DNA of 64,000 nt. Origin: a virus. Below the pieces are notes generated by a model that saw nothing but the letters and a program-made list of their open reading frames with translations, had not been told where the DNA came from and did no database searches. The position numbers and the translations under genes are program-made. Where the stretch lies: positions 1 to 64,000 of IMG/VR virus record IMGVR_UViG_3300032157_000004; one strand, 5' to 3'. This document shows positions 35,123 to 50,600 of the stretch, piece by piece (positions within the stretch are counted from its first letter, which is position 1; every line of letters begins with the position of its first letter).

Positions 35123-35653
35123 TCAGCCATTCTTAAAAAGCCGGATCACGCTTAAACGCGAACCCCAACCGTTGCCTAAACCCGATCCAAGAAGGTTCCA
35201 GTTTGTGCCAGCACTAGCCGCCATCAGTCGATAGCGGTAGTTGATGCCAACTCTGAGGATACAATTGGTGTGGATAGATGTGGCGCTGCCTAAAGTCGAA
35301 GCTGCCGCTGCCATCGTGCCTGGAAGTTGTGCGAAAGTACCCGTTGCCGGATCTTCTTCTATGTAGCCGTAGCCTTGAGCATCTACGCCTGTCGTCGGGC
35401 TTGCCATGACTGTGTAGTTAAAAAAATAAATTCCGGCTTCCAAAATAGTTAAGATACTAGAAGCCAAAGAAAAAATTTCCGGCGCTGAGTTCTGACGAGT
35501 CGTAATGAGAGGAACAACGATGGCAGCAATATAGGCAGACCCAAAGAAGCCGGAGTCGTACCACTCTGCCGACCAGTTGCGATCTTCTACGTCTAAGTGA
35601 TCCGCCGATCCGATTTGCTGTGAATCGGTGTTTCTAAGTCCTACAGTGGGCAT
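35123..35653 (-). CDS. C1q/TNF-like fibre tip protein
   Basis: A 176-residue beta protein. The pattern AGIYFFNYTV, INYRYRLMAASAG and RLSVIRL resembles the jelly-roll C1q/TNF-like domains at the tips of phage fibres. Last gene of the late operon. Probably a receptor-binding or tip protein. Confidence 0.55.
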   Translation of the reverse strand: MPTVGLRNTDSQQIGSADHLDVEDRNWSAEWYDSGFFGSAYIAAIVVPLITTRQNSAPEIFSLASSILTILEAGIYFFNYTVMASPTTGVDAQGYGYIEEDPATGTFAQLPGTMAAAASTLGSATSIHTNCILRVGINYRYRLMAASAGTNWNLLGSGLGNGWGSRLSVIRLFKNG

Positions 35654-38600
35654 TCATCAAACTCCCATCACAATTCCATCAAGTTTCCGTCACAAAAAGA
35701 CTTGACAGCATCACACTTCGGTTCCCCTAAGTCCAAGCCGTGCGCTACGCATGTCGTATTTAGAACTCATACCGCCAGAAAATTGCACAGCATAGGGTGT
35801 TCGCATGTCGAACTGTACCGATTCAATTCTGAGCATCCTGGGATCACGATGTAAGTCAGAAAAAACTGGCCCCAGCCCTGGTAAGAAGTCAGAAAAAAAT
35901 ATCCACTTGCCAGGTCGAATTCGCCAGGGAGAAACAATACTGCCACCAGAGTCGAGAATAAGTCTCCTGGGATCGGCAATCTCGATGGTGTAGTCTACCT
36001 CACTCGACCCTGGCCCATAGACAGGCTTGCGATTTGAGTAGATGCCAAAGTAATGCCGGATGTTGTTAGCGTCACCCATTGCCGTCACACCGCGAATGTG
36101 TTCGTTAGCAAGCTGGTCATCGTTCTCGTAGAGCGGCACAGCGGACGTATTTAAGGCGATCTCGCTGTGATCGCTAGATATCCAGCCTGAGTTAAGATGT
36201 GCGCTTAGAACAGCCTTAATGCGGTCGGAGATGGTTATTGTGCCTGTGCCTGGAGTCGTGTAGTTATAGGGATAGGTCAATGTCCGATACCAGCCGACGC
36301 AGTTGATAGTCAAAGAAATTTCTTCGTTGGAAAAAGAAAAATTTGAAGAAATTTCTGGATGACCATGTTCGGTCAACCACATATCGACTAGCTGGTCAGA
36401 ATTGGCGTCAGTCACGCCCGCCAAAGATAAAATTTTAAACCAGATACCCCAGTCGGATTGTGATGCTGTGTTGTTAACGGTCGGTGTTTTCTTGCGGACA
36501 CCGATCTGAGGCGGATAAACCGATGTGTCCACACCGGAATAGATTGCAAAAACACGGTTGGAGATATCGGTCACTGGCCCTAGTGTAAGGGAAAGTCCTG
36601 CCTGATTAACATTGATTGAATCAACAAAACCTTCCCACACCGAGTCTAAAAAATTATCATAGACGATGATAGGTCGAAACAGACCGTCCTGCACCCACTC
36701 GTCTAAAGATGCCTGGTTTTCCGACAAAGAAAAAGAAGCTGTGTCGAAACCGCCGAAAGCATTGATGGTGTGTCGCCAGTCCTGAACGGAAACGTCTAAA
36801 TTTCCTCTCCAGTTGCCGCCTTTTGGCAGTCTCTCAAAGTAGGAAATCGTAAAATTTTGACTGGAAAAATTACTGCCGATAGACGCCCCAAACACTAGCT
36901 CACCCCGCGATAGGCCAGATATTGCTGTTGTTTATAGACCTGCACAGAGCCAGGAGCCTCTGGATAGCTGGCCCAGTAATCGTTCCAGTGTAGAACCATA
37001 AACCAGAGTCGCTGGTCTTTGTTGGCTTGCAGAATCATCGGCCCATTGTTGACTGCCTGGTACTTACTTACAATCAGCCCAGCCGGATTGCGATTCAAAG
37101 CAGAGATGGCGATTTTTGGATTGGTAATACTGTCTACATCCAAAAAATTTTGATTGGCAATTTGTGGTGTACCAACAGGCGTCAGATCAGGGATGTAAGC
37201 ATCAATCGCCCATTCATCAATTGGCATAAGCACAACATCATAGAGATAAAGCTGCCTTGCTGTCGCCGTCGTGTAGCCCTGGACGACAATCTGCATTTGA
37301 TCGGATAAGCTTCCGCCCATACAAGCAATCTCCCTGGTCGAGATCGCAAGCTGTCCAAAATCCACCGCTTCCCACTCTTTGTTGGCTGTCGGGTAGACCG
37401 GATTGGTATTGAGACGCATACCACCAGACCCAAATCGCATCTGGAGTCGAAGCCGCCAACCTTGCGTTGTGGCGTTGTTATAGAGACACCTAACAAAAGC
37501 ACGATAATAGCCATGAAATTCTCTGGCAATAGATGTGCTGAGTGTAATCGTAACCAGGTCTTTCCAGTCGTTCAAGTCTCCGGCGCTGCTAAGATTTACG
37601 CTGAGTCTCCTCCCCGTTGGAGCCGTAGAGTCGTTGACCCAGCTAATCCCCGTTGCAGAGCCTTGTGTCATTGTGATACCAAAAGGTAGCTGTGTATCCG
37701 ATATGTTGATATATGGATTGAAATTAGAACCTCTGTCAAGACTTCTCAGCCCACAGACTACTCTCTCGATTATAAAACCCGACTGGCTATGGTATTTGAC
37801 TCTGCCCACAGCGGGAAGATCGCCCTTTACTTGGTCTGCCGAAATGTCTATATAGGGCAACAGTGTCGTGTAGATAAAACGATTGTCATGGATAGGATAT
37901 TTCGGATCTGAGCCGACTGCGCTGATTCTAGCTCTTACCCAGTAACCTGTGATGCCGTTGACAGTTGTAGTTGACCAAGAAGGAGGCACAGCCCAGGAAA
38001 CATTATTGACCCCAGGAATCTTAAACTGATCGGTGTTGTCCAGAGGGTTTAGAGCAGACCAGGAAGCCCCGTTCCAGTATTCCCAGACAACTGTTAAATT
38101 TTCTTGGATCTGTGTGATATCAAAATTTAAATCAGAAAAAGTTCCGCCAGGAACATTGGAGTCGTTTGTCTTTGAGCCAAAGTAAACTGCCTTGTTGACA
38201 GTCGGATTGGTTCCCAAAAGCTCATAGGGAGGCACAGCCCCAAACTGGAGATTAGAATAAGTGGAGCCGTTATAGTGAAAGACATGCGAAATATTAGAAA
38301 AAGAAAATTTATTAGAGACAAAAACTTCGTTCTCACAAGTCGGAAGTCTACCCAAGAATCGTGAAGTAGCGACTCCAGGTGTGCCAGGAGGTTCAGGCTC
38401 GTCTGGCGGATCGACAGGAGGGTTGCCACCGCCTTCGCCGCCCGTTCCGCTGAAAAGAAAAATTTCTCCTGATGCCCCACCCGCAATCAAAACACCCGAT
38501 GTAGTTCTGACAAAAGAATAAATTTGTCCTACCGGAGCGGTTGTTGCCAATGCCCAGCTTAGACCGGAATTGTAAGAGACATAGATAGCGCCATTGGCCC

Positions 38601-41600
38601 CTGCCCAAATAGTACGCAGTATTGAATTGTGATCGGGAGTTGTGTCAACGTACATGGCATTATAAAGAATGCCGTCCGCTGGCCCGTAGAGAAGGGCAAA
38701 GTTAAAGCCTGATGAGCCGCCGCCTGGGTAGTGCCAGATGTTTGTATCTGTTACGTCAGCGGCCCCCTTGACTGCCCATAAAGCGTCCCTACGATAGACA
38801 CCAGCGGCGTCTTTGTGTAGGAAAGAAACCATATCCAGACCGCCGTTACCTGCACCGCCACCGTAGGTTCCAAAAGCGACTAGCTGGTTAGTTGCCTGGT
38901 TGACGCCATGCATGGCTGTGTAGTAGCCGTCTACACCAATAAAAACTAAAGTAGTACCGTAGGCACTGGGTTCGCCAGAGAAGGGAGTAGCGGCTGCGGA
39001 CTCTCGATAGGAGGCAACCGACAGATGGGTACGATGATAGTCCGGTGTGGATACATAATTCCAGCTTCCAAAAGCACCTGAGCTATTGCTGTAAACAATT
39101 GGGGAATGAGCAGAGTTTGTAACCGGATAGCCAACGGCAACCAGTCTGTTACCTGATTGGATCGCCGTGATATCCAGATAGCCTGTACCGTTAGGGTGCG
39201 ACCATACCTTAGACCAGTTAGAACCGTTGTTGACACTGAGCCAGATGCCACTTGTTCCCGACGCTCCCGACATGGCAGCTAAGATATGGCCGGAGCTTTG
39301 AATCTTAGCAAAGGCATTGATTGAGTCAGCCCCAGAACCAAATGTAGCAAGTAATGTCCAAGTCAAGCCGTTGTCGGATGACTTGTAGAGTCTGGCAGAA
39401 CTGTTTGTCCCTGCTAGCACGTCGCCGTTATTTGCTTGGATTAGAGCTTTGACATCGCCTAAAATTGCCACTTGATCTTTCCCCTAAAAAATTGTAAAAT
39501 TTTATTTGCTTGATCGAATAGCTTTTGCGCGTACAAAGTCGGCTCTGACCAGAGGCCGACTTTGTATTTTAGCTTCCGGTTTCCCACCCGCTCACTGTCC
39601 AAGATCGAATAGAGCTTACTTCTACACAGTCAAATTTGCCTGGTGGTGTCGAGAGCCAGTGTCCCCGTTCTACTCTGACCGTCAAAGATCGAACAACCGA
39701 ACGTGAGTGAGAAAAGAACGGCTGGACATACGGGTTCTCTAGCTGCGGCACGCTGATGGTATGAATAATAGCATATCTGGGATTAAGTTCTCTAGCTGCT
39801 TTGGCGACCAGGTAGATCGGATTAACCACAAAGTCAGATACCCAATAATCAGCGGCGGCTTCTTGCCACGACATGAGTTCCTGTAGATAGCCAATCAGCG
39901 GATCTTGATCCCAACTCTCTGCTTCTAACTCGAAAACTTCAATCGCATTATCAAAGTTACGGTAGCGTAACCTACGTCCTTGTGCTAGCGGCCCAGAGGA
40001 ATATCTGCCGCCGTCTTTGTATTGAGCGATCTGAGGCTGCCAATTTAATAAATTAAAGCCGTAACCGTCGTTCAAAAAATTTAAAATATTTAATTGGCCG
40101 TTAGTTTTAACCGTTCCGTCCGTGATGTAAAGCATGGGGACGGGATTGCAGCCGACTACTCTGGCTTTGTTGATTGCCAGTAAAAAAGCCGACGCTGTAA
40201 GTTCCGAACTGCCCTCAATGGTGGCATGAGCATACAGAACACCAAATGCTCTTGCGGATACTGTTGATGTCCCTTGAACCGTAGCTGACGCATACTCTGG
40301 ATCAGAAGCATCTGCTGAGACTGTCGAAGTTCCTGCGATAGTGGCTCTGGCATACGCCGTAGCCCGTTTGACTGCTGTGACAGTCGATGTTCCTGCGATA
40401 GTAGCCGATGCACTGTAGGAAAAAGTGATGATTAGCTGCGGACGCTGTGAAGCAGTAGCGCCTTCGGACGAAACAAAAAATTTTCTGTTGAGTGTACCCG
40501 CTGCGCCAGGTCTAACTAGCCACCAGCCATAATTAGTAGCCAGTCCTTTATAGAAATCACTTACATCGACAGTTACATCCCAGTCATAGGTAGTTCCTGT
40601 AGCTGTGATAAGAGTTGTCGCTGTAGCCGATGAAGCATAAGAAGAACCTGCTGCGCCACCAGCGCCTCCAGGCCAGGAGAGTGACCCGTTGACATTTCTG
40701 AGATTCCAAGTGCTGCCGTCTACGCCTGACTCCGGCGCAACACCATTCTGATCTCCCTCAAACCATTGGGTAAGACCACGATGTACGCCGACATTGCCGT
40801 CAGGTGCGCCACTGTCCTCCGATGAATTGTAGAGACGCAGAATAGCTGAGTCGATGACAATGTTGGCAGGGAGGGAGGTCAAATTAAATTTTATTAAACT
40901 TTTCCAGTTAAGAGATGTGCTTGTGCTTTGTCCTACATGGAAGTCGCCACGACTACCGTAATTTGCTGTAGGAACATTGCTCTCAATCTCTGTATCTTCT
41001 CCGCTGTAATTATCAGGTTGCAGCGTGACGGATTCCAGATTGTTGAGGGTATAGGTAATTGTTAGCTTAGGTCGCTGCGCTGCGCTTCCACTAGCCCCCG
41101 CAAAAACCTTAATGCTGGTTGTACCTGCGGTAGCGACCACCCACCAGCCCAAGTTCTGATTTGTACCATTTAGAATGTTCGTAACATCAGCGGCAACATC
41201 CCAGTCAAAATACTGTAGACCTGTTCCAACCGATTGAGACGAGCTTGCTGTTGTATTGTATTCCGTTCCCGCCACACCACCCGCACCGCCTGTCCAGGCG
41301 ACAGGGCCAATATGGTTGCGGTTGTTCCAGGTACTTCCTTTGATGGTTGTCGTACCGCCAGCGCCGTTACCTTCATACCACTCGACCAGACCACGATGAA
41401 CGGCAATCGTAGCGGCGGCAACGGCTGTCGTCTGAAAAAGAGAAAGAGTAGCCGATACGATTGTGACATTGTTGGGAATCGCAGACAGGTCGAACTGCAA
41501 AAGTGCCTTACGCTGGTTGACTGACTGGATATGCAGCACCGCGCCAGGATTAAAGTTAATATCTCCATCGGTATTGGAGATAAAAATATCTTTTGCGGCT

Positions 41601-44600
41601 GCTTCATCTGGCTGAATGACAACGGTAGGCATTAGTCTCTATTCAACCTCTGTACGATTCTTTCCACTCTATATTCAAATTCGGCTGCATCAATCTTATC
41701 GGAGACATAGATCGGCCCGACCTGGACATTATTGTAAGTTGTCTGGCTCATACTTTGGTATTTTGTAGCAGCGGCTCCCTGAGAATTCATTATGGCATTC
41801 CTAAAGTTATTCAGAGAGCTTCCAAAATTTCCAGATATTTTGGCTGCATTGAGCAAGCTCTTGGACATTTGGTTGGAAAAAATTCTTGACCCAGGAGGTA
41901 AGTCTACAAATTCCGGCCCTTCTTCACCGACCAAGAGCCGACCACCCCTCCAGTATTGCATACCTGTTGCCGCACCGGAAGCTGGAGGAATTGTATCTTC
42001 TAAAGGTTTGCCGCCACCACCAGGGCTAGGTGTTTCGGGTACAACTGGTGTAGGTAGTGGATTTCCTGCCATACCCAGCGTAAAACCTTCTACAATCCCT
42101 TCCCAGATTCTTCTACCTATATCTCCAAAGGATGCAGCCGTATCGACTGGGTGAAAAATTGCCGTAGCAATTCTCTCAGCCATACCTTTAAGAACTTCAA
42201 CCACAGCACTAACAGCGATTTCTCCTGCTGCTTTCCATGTCCACTTCCAGCCGCCTTCCTCATCTCCGTTAATAAATTTAGAAGTAGCAATAAGGAGAGC
42301 CGACTGCCATGATCCAGGATCGGTTGCCGGAAGCCAGGTTGCCAAGATGTCGTTTGCAGCTTTTTGTACTTCTTGCCATGCCAGTACAAAGTCGCCATCA
42401 ACTGCTAAGGCTCTAACAGCATTGCGTAAGTGACCCTGCCACGCAGATCCGCTTCCGCCGTTATCTTCTTCGGCCCACTTACTCAACACTTCATTTGCAG
42501 CGATACGAACTTCTTTCCACGCTCCTGCCCAATCGCCACCTATAATTTTTCTGGCTGCTTCAATGGTGTGCCATTGCCATGATCCAGTAGTGGTATTTGA
42601 TTGCCACTGTCCCAAGACAACATCTGCGGCTGTTCTAACCTCTGCCCAAGCTGACGCCCACTCTCCTGAGTTAATTTTTCTGGCGGCTTCTATCGTGTGC
42701 CATTGCCATGAACCCTGACTTGTGTTAGCTTGCCACTGTCCCAGCACAACATCTGCCGCTTGACGAACCTCTGCCCATGCAGCCCCCCACTCACCAGAGT
42801 TTATTTTTCGGGCTGCTTCAATAGTATGCCATTGCCAGCTTCCAGGCGTAGTGTTGCTCTGCCACTGGCCTAGCACAATATCAGCGGCGGTACGAACTTC
42901 CGACCAGGCTTGCGCCCACTCGCCAGAATTTATTTTTCTAGCAGCCTCAATTGTGTGCCATTGCCACGATCCAGGCGTAGTATTGCTTTGCCACTGGCCT
43001 AAGATAATGTTGGCTGCATCCCTTGCTTCATTCCAGGCAGCAACCCACTCGCCTTCTTTAAGCAGACGCACAGCTTCGATTAGCTTACTTTGCCAGCTAC
43101 CAGGAGTTGTTTTGCTCTGAGCTTCGGCAAGTGCTTCATCCATCGCTACACCCGCCTCAAGCCATGCGTTGTACCAATCGCCTCTGATAAATTTTTGTAC
43201 AGCGCCAATCAAAGTATTCTGCCAAGTCTTGAGCGGTTGTCCTTCGGCGTCTACTTGTTTCAGAGACTCCATGCCCAGAACAAGAGCGTCCTGCATGTTA
43301 GCCCAAGCACCCACCCAGTCTCCCAGCAAAAATTTTTCTACGGAGTCTAGTAATTTATTTTGCCAGGTGTTAAGTTCGTTGCCCGCCTCATCTTTTTGCT
43401 TGAGAGTTTCCATGCCCAGAACAAGCGCATCCTGTAGACTCGACCAGGCTTTTGCCCAGTCTCCGGCAAGAAAATCCTGCACAGATTGAATAAGCTGATT
43501 TTGCCAGGTCTTGATTGGTTGGCCGTTCTCGTCAACCTCCTTCAAGGTTTCCATACCCTTGATCAGACCTTCTCTGGCTTTTGCCCATGCCTCAACCCAC
43601 TTGCCCTCCAAGAAAAGCTGCACAGACGAGAGGAGAGAATTTTGCCAGCTATCAGGATTGTCGGCGTCTTTTAGTTGTTCCAAAGCATTGATAGCACCCT
43701 GACGTGCTGACGCCCAGGCTTCCGCCCACTTTCCGTCGATCATCTGCTGGACGGAAGTGATAAAAGGATCGGCCCAATCGGGAGTAAAATCTTTTAATTT
43801 TTCCAGAGCGCCTTTGGCTGTTTCTTTAATTCTTTCCCAGACTTCATTCCAGCGCCCCTCTAAAATATCCAGAAGGAAATCAGACCAGTCAGTATCGAAA
43901 TCTCGTAGAATTTGTTTTAGAAGCTCAAATGCGCCTATAGCAACGTTAACTACTTTTCGCCATACCTCACGCCATCTTCCCTCTAAGATATCCAAGAGAA
44001 AATTTGTAAAGGGAAGGTTGAGTTCTTTAAGAGCAAACTTGATACCGTCGAAGGCGCTGATTGCCATCTGCTTGACCTGTAACCATGCCTCATACCAGTC
44101 TCCATGCACCAGATGCACAATAAACTCAGTGAAAGGCAGGTCAAGCTTGTCTAGCTCACCGATGATGAAGTTTAAAGCCTCAACTACGACGCCTCTGACC
44201 GTGCGCCACGCCTCATACCAGCGATTCTCTAAGATATCTAAGATGAAGTTGGTGAAAGGAGTGTTGAGTTCTCTTAGCTGATCTTTAATCCAGTTAAACG
44301 CAAAAGTTACCGTGTCTTTAACAGTATCCCAGACTTTTGTCCAGCGACCCTCTAAGATATCAACGATAAAGCCAGTAAACGGATTATTTAGACTTTCTAG
44401 GAATCCAATAATTAAATTAAAAGATTTTTTGGCAATCTCGACAACATTTTCCCAGATACCCTCCCAGTCTCCCTCCAGAAGATCAAGAGCAATGTTAATA
44501 AAATTTTTGAAGAAAGGAGGAACGATTTTTTCCAACTCAATTAAAACTGTCTTGACGACCCCCAATGCCGTATTCCAGGCACGCTTCCAGTTGCCTGTAA

Positions 44601-47600
44601 AGAGGTCGTTCATAAAAGAGACAATCGGCCCACGAATCTTAGGCCAGGTTTTCTCAAAGAAAGTTCGGATACCGCCCCAGTCCGTTTCCCAAGCTTTACG
44701 GATGGTAGCGACTGCTCTGACTGCTCCCAGAATCACAGCACCCATGCGAATCAGCCCAGGCACAATATTAAGCAAAATTGCTCCGGCTGCGGCAATAAGG
44801 ACATCCTTTAGCTCCACGTTCTGAGTAATAAACTCATAAATGGGCATAAAAGTTTTTTTCAAAGAAACAATAAAATTTAATACTTGCCCAGCCGCCTCTT
44901 TAATCGTGCGCCAGATACCTTGCGCCCTCTCGATGAAGTCACGCATCCCTGGCGACATCTGATCAAACCAGTATTGAAGTTGGTCGCCGCTGAATAAAAG
45001 CTCTACCAGCCAGTGTGCGAAGGCTTGAATATTGTCGATGATTTGAGGCAGCATCCTCTCAATCCAGGGCATAGCTGCGTCGACCACACGATTGAGAAGC
45101 TGTGCGAAGCGTTCAAAAAAATTAATAATTTTATCTTGGTTCGCACCCGTTAGCGCCGTCAGCTTGTTCACCAAGTTAAAGAGCATGTCGGTGAAAGCTG
45201 CGCCCGACTTTCTCTGGATGGTCGCCCAGATATCGCCCAGGTTTCTCCATCTCGCCTGGAGAGTTTCAGTACGCACTTTGGCAGCATCCATCGCTGAGTT
45301 CTGGATTGTGATCTCATCTTTGAGCTTTCTGAACTCATCTTCACCCATGTTGACAAGACCGATGAAGGTTTCCAAAGCATCGTTACCAAAAGTGCGGCGA
45401 CCAAACTCAATGCGTTCTTCTTGGCTCAGACCCTTGACTGCCTCACGCAATTTTCCAATCATGGCGACTGTGCCAATAAATTTTCCCTGATCGTCAAAGA
45501 ATGCGTTGTCGCCTGGTTTTTGCTGCTCTTTTAGCTCCTTCAAGTGCTGGGTGTGCGTCTGGAGAAGTTCGTCATAGCTATAGAGTCGGGGATCAAGCTC
45601 TGCGATTCTTTTTTCTGTCTCTGCAATCTCTTTGCTGATATCTTCAAACTCAGACTGCGACAGACCTGTAAACAGACCTACTTTTCGCATCTCGTCGGCG
45701 GCGACTTCTGTGATGGGGACAAGTCTTTGGAAGAAGTTCATTGCGCCTGTACCCGCTTGGCGCGCTGAGTGGAATAGGTTGACCGTTCCAGCAATGACAG
45801 TCGCAAAATCTTCAAAGGTTACACCCAGAGAAGCGGCGGCTGCACCACCGTTGCCCAAAGCCAAAGCCCAATCTTCTAACTCAATTCTGGAGTTGTTGAT
45901 GACACCTTGCGACACATCGGCAATGCGGTTTACCTCAGTTGCCGCCAGTCCAAACATTTGCATAGCCATCGTTGCAATGTCAGCGGCTTGAGCAAACTCA
46001 CCCCCTGTCGCATTCGCCAAGAGGATAGCGGCTTCGGCTGCGCCATTGAGAATGTTGGTCATCTCAATACCGTTACGAGCCAATTGGTCTACAACAGCGG
46101 CGGCTTCCTCTGTCGAAACAACCAGTTCAGGATCAAGCGCCAGATTGTCAATCAAGTCACCCAAAGGCGCAACTTCGGCGGCTGTCTTTCTCAAGACCGC
46201 TTGGATGTCTGCCATGTTTTGTTGGAACTGTGCTGCGCCTTCAATGGCTTCAAAGAGCCAGCCCTTAATCGCATTGCCGGAGAAAGCCAGCACTCCTGTT
46301 ACGGCGGCTGTGATACCCAATAAAATATTTGTTAATTTTTGTCCCAGGTCACGATAAGCGTCTAAGGCACTTGTCGCCATCGAACGTAAAGTTGTCACTG
46401 TGTAGCGAACGACATTGCCGATAATGGTTGTAATCGTGCGTGCCAGACTGGTCAAGATATTGACGACAGAGCTTGCCAGACTCATAAAGAGATCGGCTAC
46501 CGACCGCACTAGATTTGTCACCAGTCCGATTACGCCTCTGACGATGTTTTGGAAAACACCGATCACAGACGACGCTAGACCGGATAAGATTCTGCCGATA
46601 GAGGAGACGATGCCGGAGAAAGCACTGACAATGCCGCCCACAATATTCTGGACAACACCAAAAATATTTCTGAGGAGGGAAGCAAACGCACCGATTACAG
46701 AACTGACAATGTTCTGCACGATACTCACAATATTTTTTAGAAGGGACATGAACAGCCCGATAGCACCCGAAACAATGTTCTGGATGATACCGACGACTGT
46801 TCTGAGAAGGGACATAAAAAGGCCAGCGACCGTCGAGACGATGCTTTGCACCACCCCGATGATCGATCTTAACAGCCCTGTTAATAGTCCGATGATGGTC
46901 GATACCATGCCGCTGATGATATTAGCGACAGTTCTGACCATGCCCATAAAAAGCGATGTGATGCCGTTGACGATCATGCCGACAATCGACATCGCACTTT
47001 TGAGAACAGACGATAAAAGCCCTGTGATGACACCGCCTACCAAAGCGAAAGCATTGCCAATCAGCCCTGTAATTAGGCCCACCAGTCCGCCCAATACGCG
47101 CACGATCATGCCTGTGATAAAAGACAATGCACCGGAGATCACACCGCTGATAGCACCCAAGATACCAGTCGTTAGACCGCCCAGAAGTGTGCCGATGACT
47201 GCGCCGACTGGCCCACCCATCGCACCACCAGCCGACCCCATCATGTCCCAGATGCTACCGGATACTGTGCCGCTAGTATTACGCATCAAAGACTGGGTAA
47301 CTTTTATAGCAGCGGCTATTTGTCGCTGTGCTGACTTCTCGGCTGCGACAGCGGCTCTTTCTGCTGCTTTTTCGGCTGCTGCGGCTTTTTTATTTTCTTC
47401 CTGTAAAATTTGATTGGCGAGTCGAGTAGCATCTCTGATTTTTTTATTTACAGCTTTTTCATCGGCTACAGCTTCCTTCTCGCTATTTTTTTGTTTTTCT
47501 CTAGCAAGTTTGCTTTCTTCTTTAAGAATATCCGCCGCCATCTTAACCCTGATTTTGATCGCATTATCAGCCGCCTTTTTTGCGGCGGCTGCTTCTGCGT

Positions 47601-50600
47601 CGGCGGCTTTCTCAAATTCTCTTTCTGCTTCTTTGTATTCTTTGATGGTGAAGTCAACAGCCTTGCCGACTGCGCTTTCCCAATCGCTGCTGCTGTCTTT
47701 GGCGGCTCTGGAAATGGTTTTAGCGGCGCTGCTTGCTGCACGCGCCGCTGCATTCCACGCATTTGCCAGCGCCCGCATGTCGCTGGTATTCATTTTATCG
47801 CTTATATCAGAAAAGCTAGAGACAACATCTCTAGCCATATTCTGAGTGGACGTTTTCATCTCCTCTACTTTACGGAGATAAGTGTCCACGTTGCGATTAA
47901 ATTGTCTTAGATCAAGCTCGGCAATTAACCCGATCTTCTCAGCCATAGGTTAGGATTCCGTGTTCTGAGATAGATTCGCCATTTCTGTCTCACGCTGCTT
48001 ATTAGCAACATAAGAATCCCAGGCTTCCATCCCCATCTTACTTTCATAATAAATAATGGCGAGAGCCTGATCGTCCTGGCTGGCTTCAAAAAATTTACTA
48101 GGGGGCCATATCCTCCAGTAGTGGATTACTTCCGCTAGATGGAACAGATGTCTCCACTCCCACTTCCCCTTCAAGTCTTTCCGTTCCATCAGTTTCGACA
48201 GGGGTATTCCGTCGTACCTGATTCCGAAAAGTGGCCCTCAATTCATCAAGGTTTTCGGCGGGAACACCTGTGCGCTCCATAATTCCGGCCATGATCTCAG
48301 CGAAGTCGTCATTGTTGCCGATCACATCAGAGTTGATGTACTGGAATTTCACATCAATACGATTGCCAGGAACCTTGAGTCCCCATACTTCTTCTTGTTC
48401 CCGCTTCCACTCGTCCAACCCTTCTTCCGTATAGCCGATGATCTCAAAGCCAGACGTGAAGGTATATTTCATCACATTGCTGTCACGCTGATCTAGAACT
48501 TTATCGCGCTTGGCAATGTATTCTTCCCAAATTTTTTTCTCGTTGTCGTCAAGAAAATCTTTTCCATCCATCGGCTCTCTTTGTTTGCCGCCGAAGTCCG
48601 TCACATATTCACGATAAGGAACTTCCGGCAACTCCCCCGCCCCGCGCAATGTCTCTAAACGTTGCTGGTTAAGACCGATGAAACGAATTTTTACGCCCAG
48701 TGAAGTCGTAAAAAAGTCCGGCGTCGAGTAGGAAAAATTTTCTTTGCCGTTGCCATTGCCGTTGCCGTTGGTATGCTTGGGCGTTTGGTAAGTTTGCTTC
48801 TCTGCCATCTTGAAAGTTTGGTTGTTCATTCCTCTGTTGTCCTTTTAGAAAAACCAGCGGTTGTCTAAGGCTACTAAGACAACCGCTGATTCTTCACGAT
48901 AGTAGGGTAGCCTTACAACAAAAATTTTCTTAGCTGACAGGCTGTAGCTTGTAGACCACAGGCTTGCCACCTTGAGGCTCACCGACTGCGTAGACCAGGC
49001 GAAGTCCACAGGCAATCAGCGAGTTGATACCGGAATTGACAGGAGTCTCAATAACCTCCCAGTTGTAGCCGCCAGTGCGTGTGGTGAGGATAGTGGATTT
49101 ACCGCCACTCGCGCGCACACTCATGTAGCCGACCATGTTGTTGACGAACTTCATGTCATCAACCACACCGCCCGCTTGACCCGAACCATTCCAACCTGCA
49201 CGCTGCGTCCAGGTTACACCACCATCAGTGGTGAAGAAAGTTTCGGAATCGTCAGTGCCGACCCAGGCGTTGTTGGTATCGATCACAGAACCGGAACTGA
49301 TGTCGCCACCCTGCCCAGTGCTGTTGACTTGGTTCCAAACCTGCCCGCCGTCATTGGTAGAGGCGATCACATCGGCTGCGCCACCTGCCCAGCCGTTGCG
49401 GTCGTCAATCATCTGAACCCAGTTCCAGGCAGCGGCATGGATACCCTGATCCTCCTGAACCTGCCAGGACGAACCACCATCAGACGAGAAATAGATTCTG
49501 CCCGAATCAGTGCCGACCCAGATGTTGTTCTGGTTGATCGAGTGGACAGCTTGAGGAGAAGTTACGAACTCGCCGTTGTCTGTGCCGATGTTGACGCGTG
49601 TCCAGGTTGCACCGCCGTCGTCCGAATAGGCAGCTTCGGCTGGATTGGCAACATCGGTCGTGCCTCTGAAAACGAGAATACGTGTGGTCAAACGGTCGAT
49701 AGCGAAACAAGTTCCGGCTGTGATTGCATCACCTGTGTCGAACGGATCGGCGTCGGCTGGTGTCCAGGTATCATTTTGCATGATCCAAACAGTCGCCTTG
49801 TTAGTTGCCGAACCGACCACCGCATCGGAAACTGCATAGAGGGTGTCACAAGCTTCGTTGGCTGCACCGCAAGGGCCAGCACAAATATCAGTGTCGCAAG
49901 CGAACACATGATTCAAAGCCTGGGTTTCGAGAATACTGGAGTCTCTGGAAATACGGAGCGGAGCGATACGAATCATATCGTCAGCTTCCATGTCGAAGGT
50001 CATCATAACCGGATTTTCGTCGTCACCACCGGAGAGGAGGTTAGACAAGCCTTCTTGAACGTTGTCGGCATTGATGAAGATGAAAGCTCTACGCCAGTTC
50101 CAGAACTCATTCTTAGGCGCGCAATCTACCGCCTGAGCAATGATCGGAACCGGACAGTTGAGATTTTCAAAATAATCAAAGAGGCCGTACATCTTGGTTT
50201 CGATGGTGAAGGTCACAAGACCAGGAGCCGCCTTAGTTTTGGTCGCTACACGATAGCGACCAGGTTGCACCGGATCTGGACAGTGGATGAGGGTATTGTT
50301 GCCTTTGGGCTTGGTCACAGAGCTAATCGTATGACAACCTGCAAAACGTGGCTGGGAGTTTGGCCCCCCAGGTAGCACCCACAGCGAAACGCCTAGTGAT
50401 TTGATTGGTTCGTCTGCCATTAGTCGCTCTCTCCCTTATGATCTCGGAAATTGATAACCGCTTCCTTAAAATGTTGGAGATTCGCAGAACAGGCTTCATT
50501 AAAGGCAGCGGTTACACCCCTAGTCCTGAGTGCGTAATCTTCCAGTGTCCAAATGCCGTTCTTGCGTAAAAGCTCCGCAATCTTTGTCGGGCCGAACTGG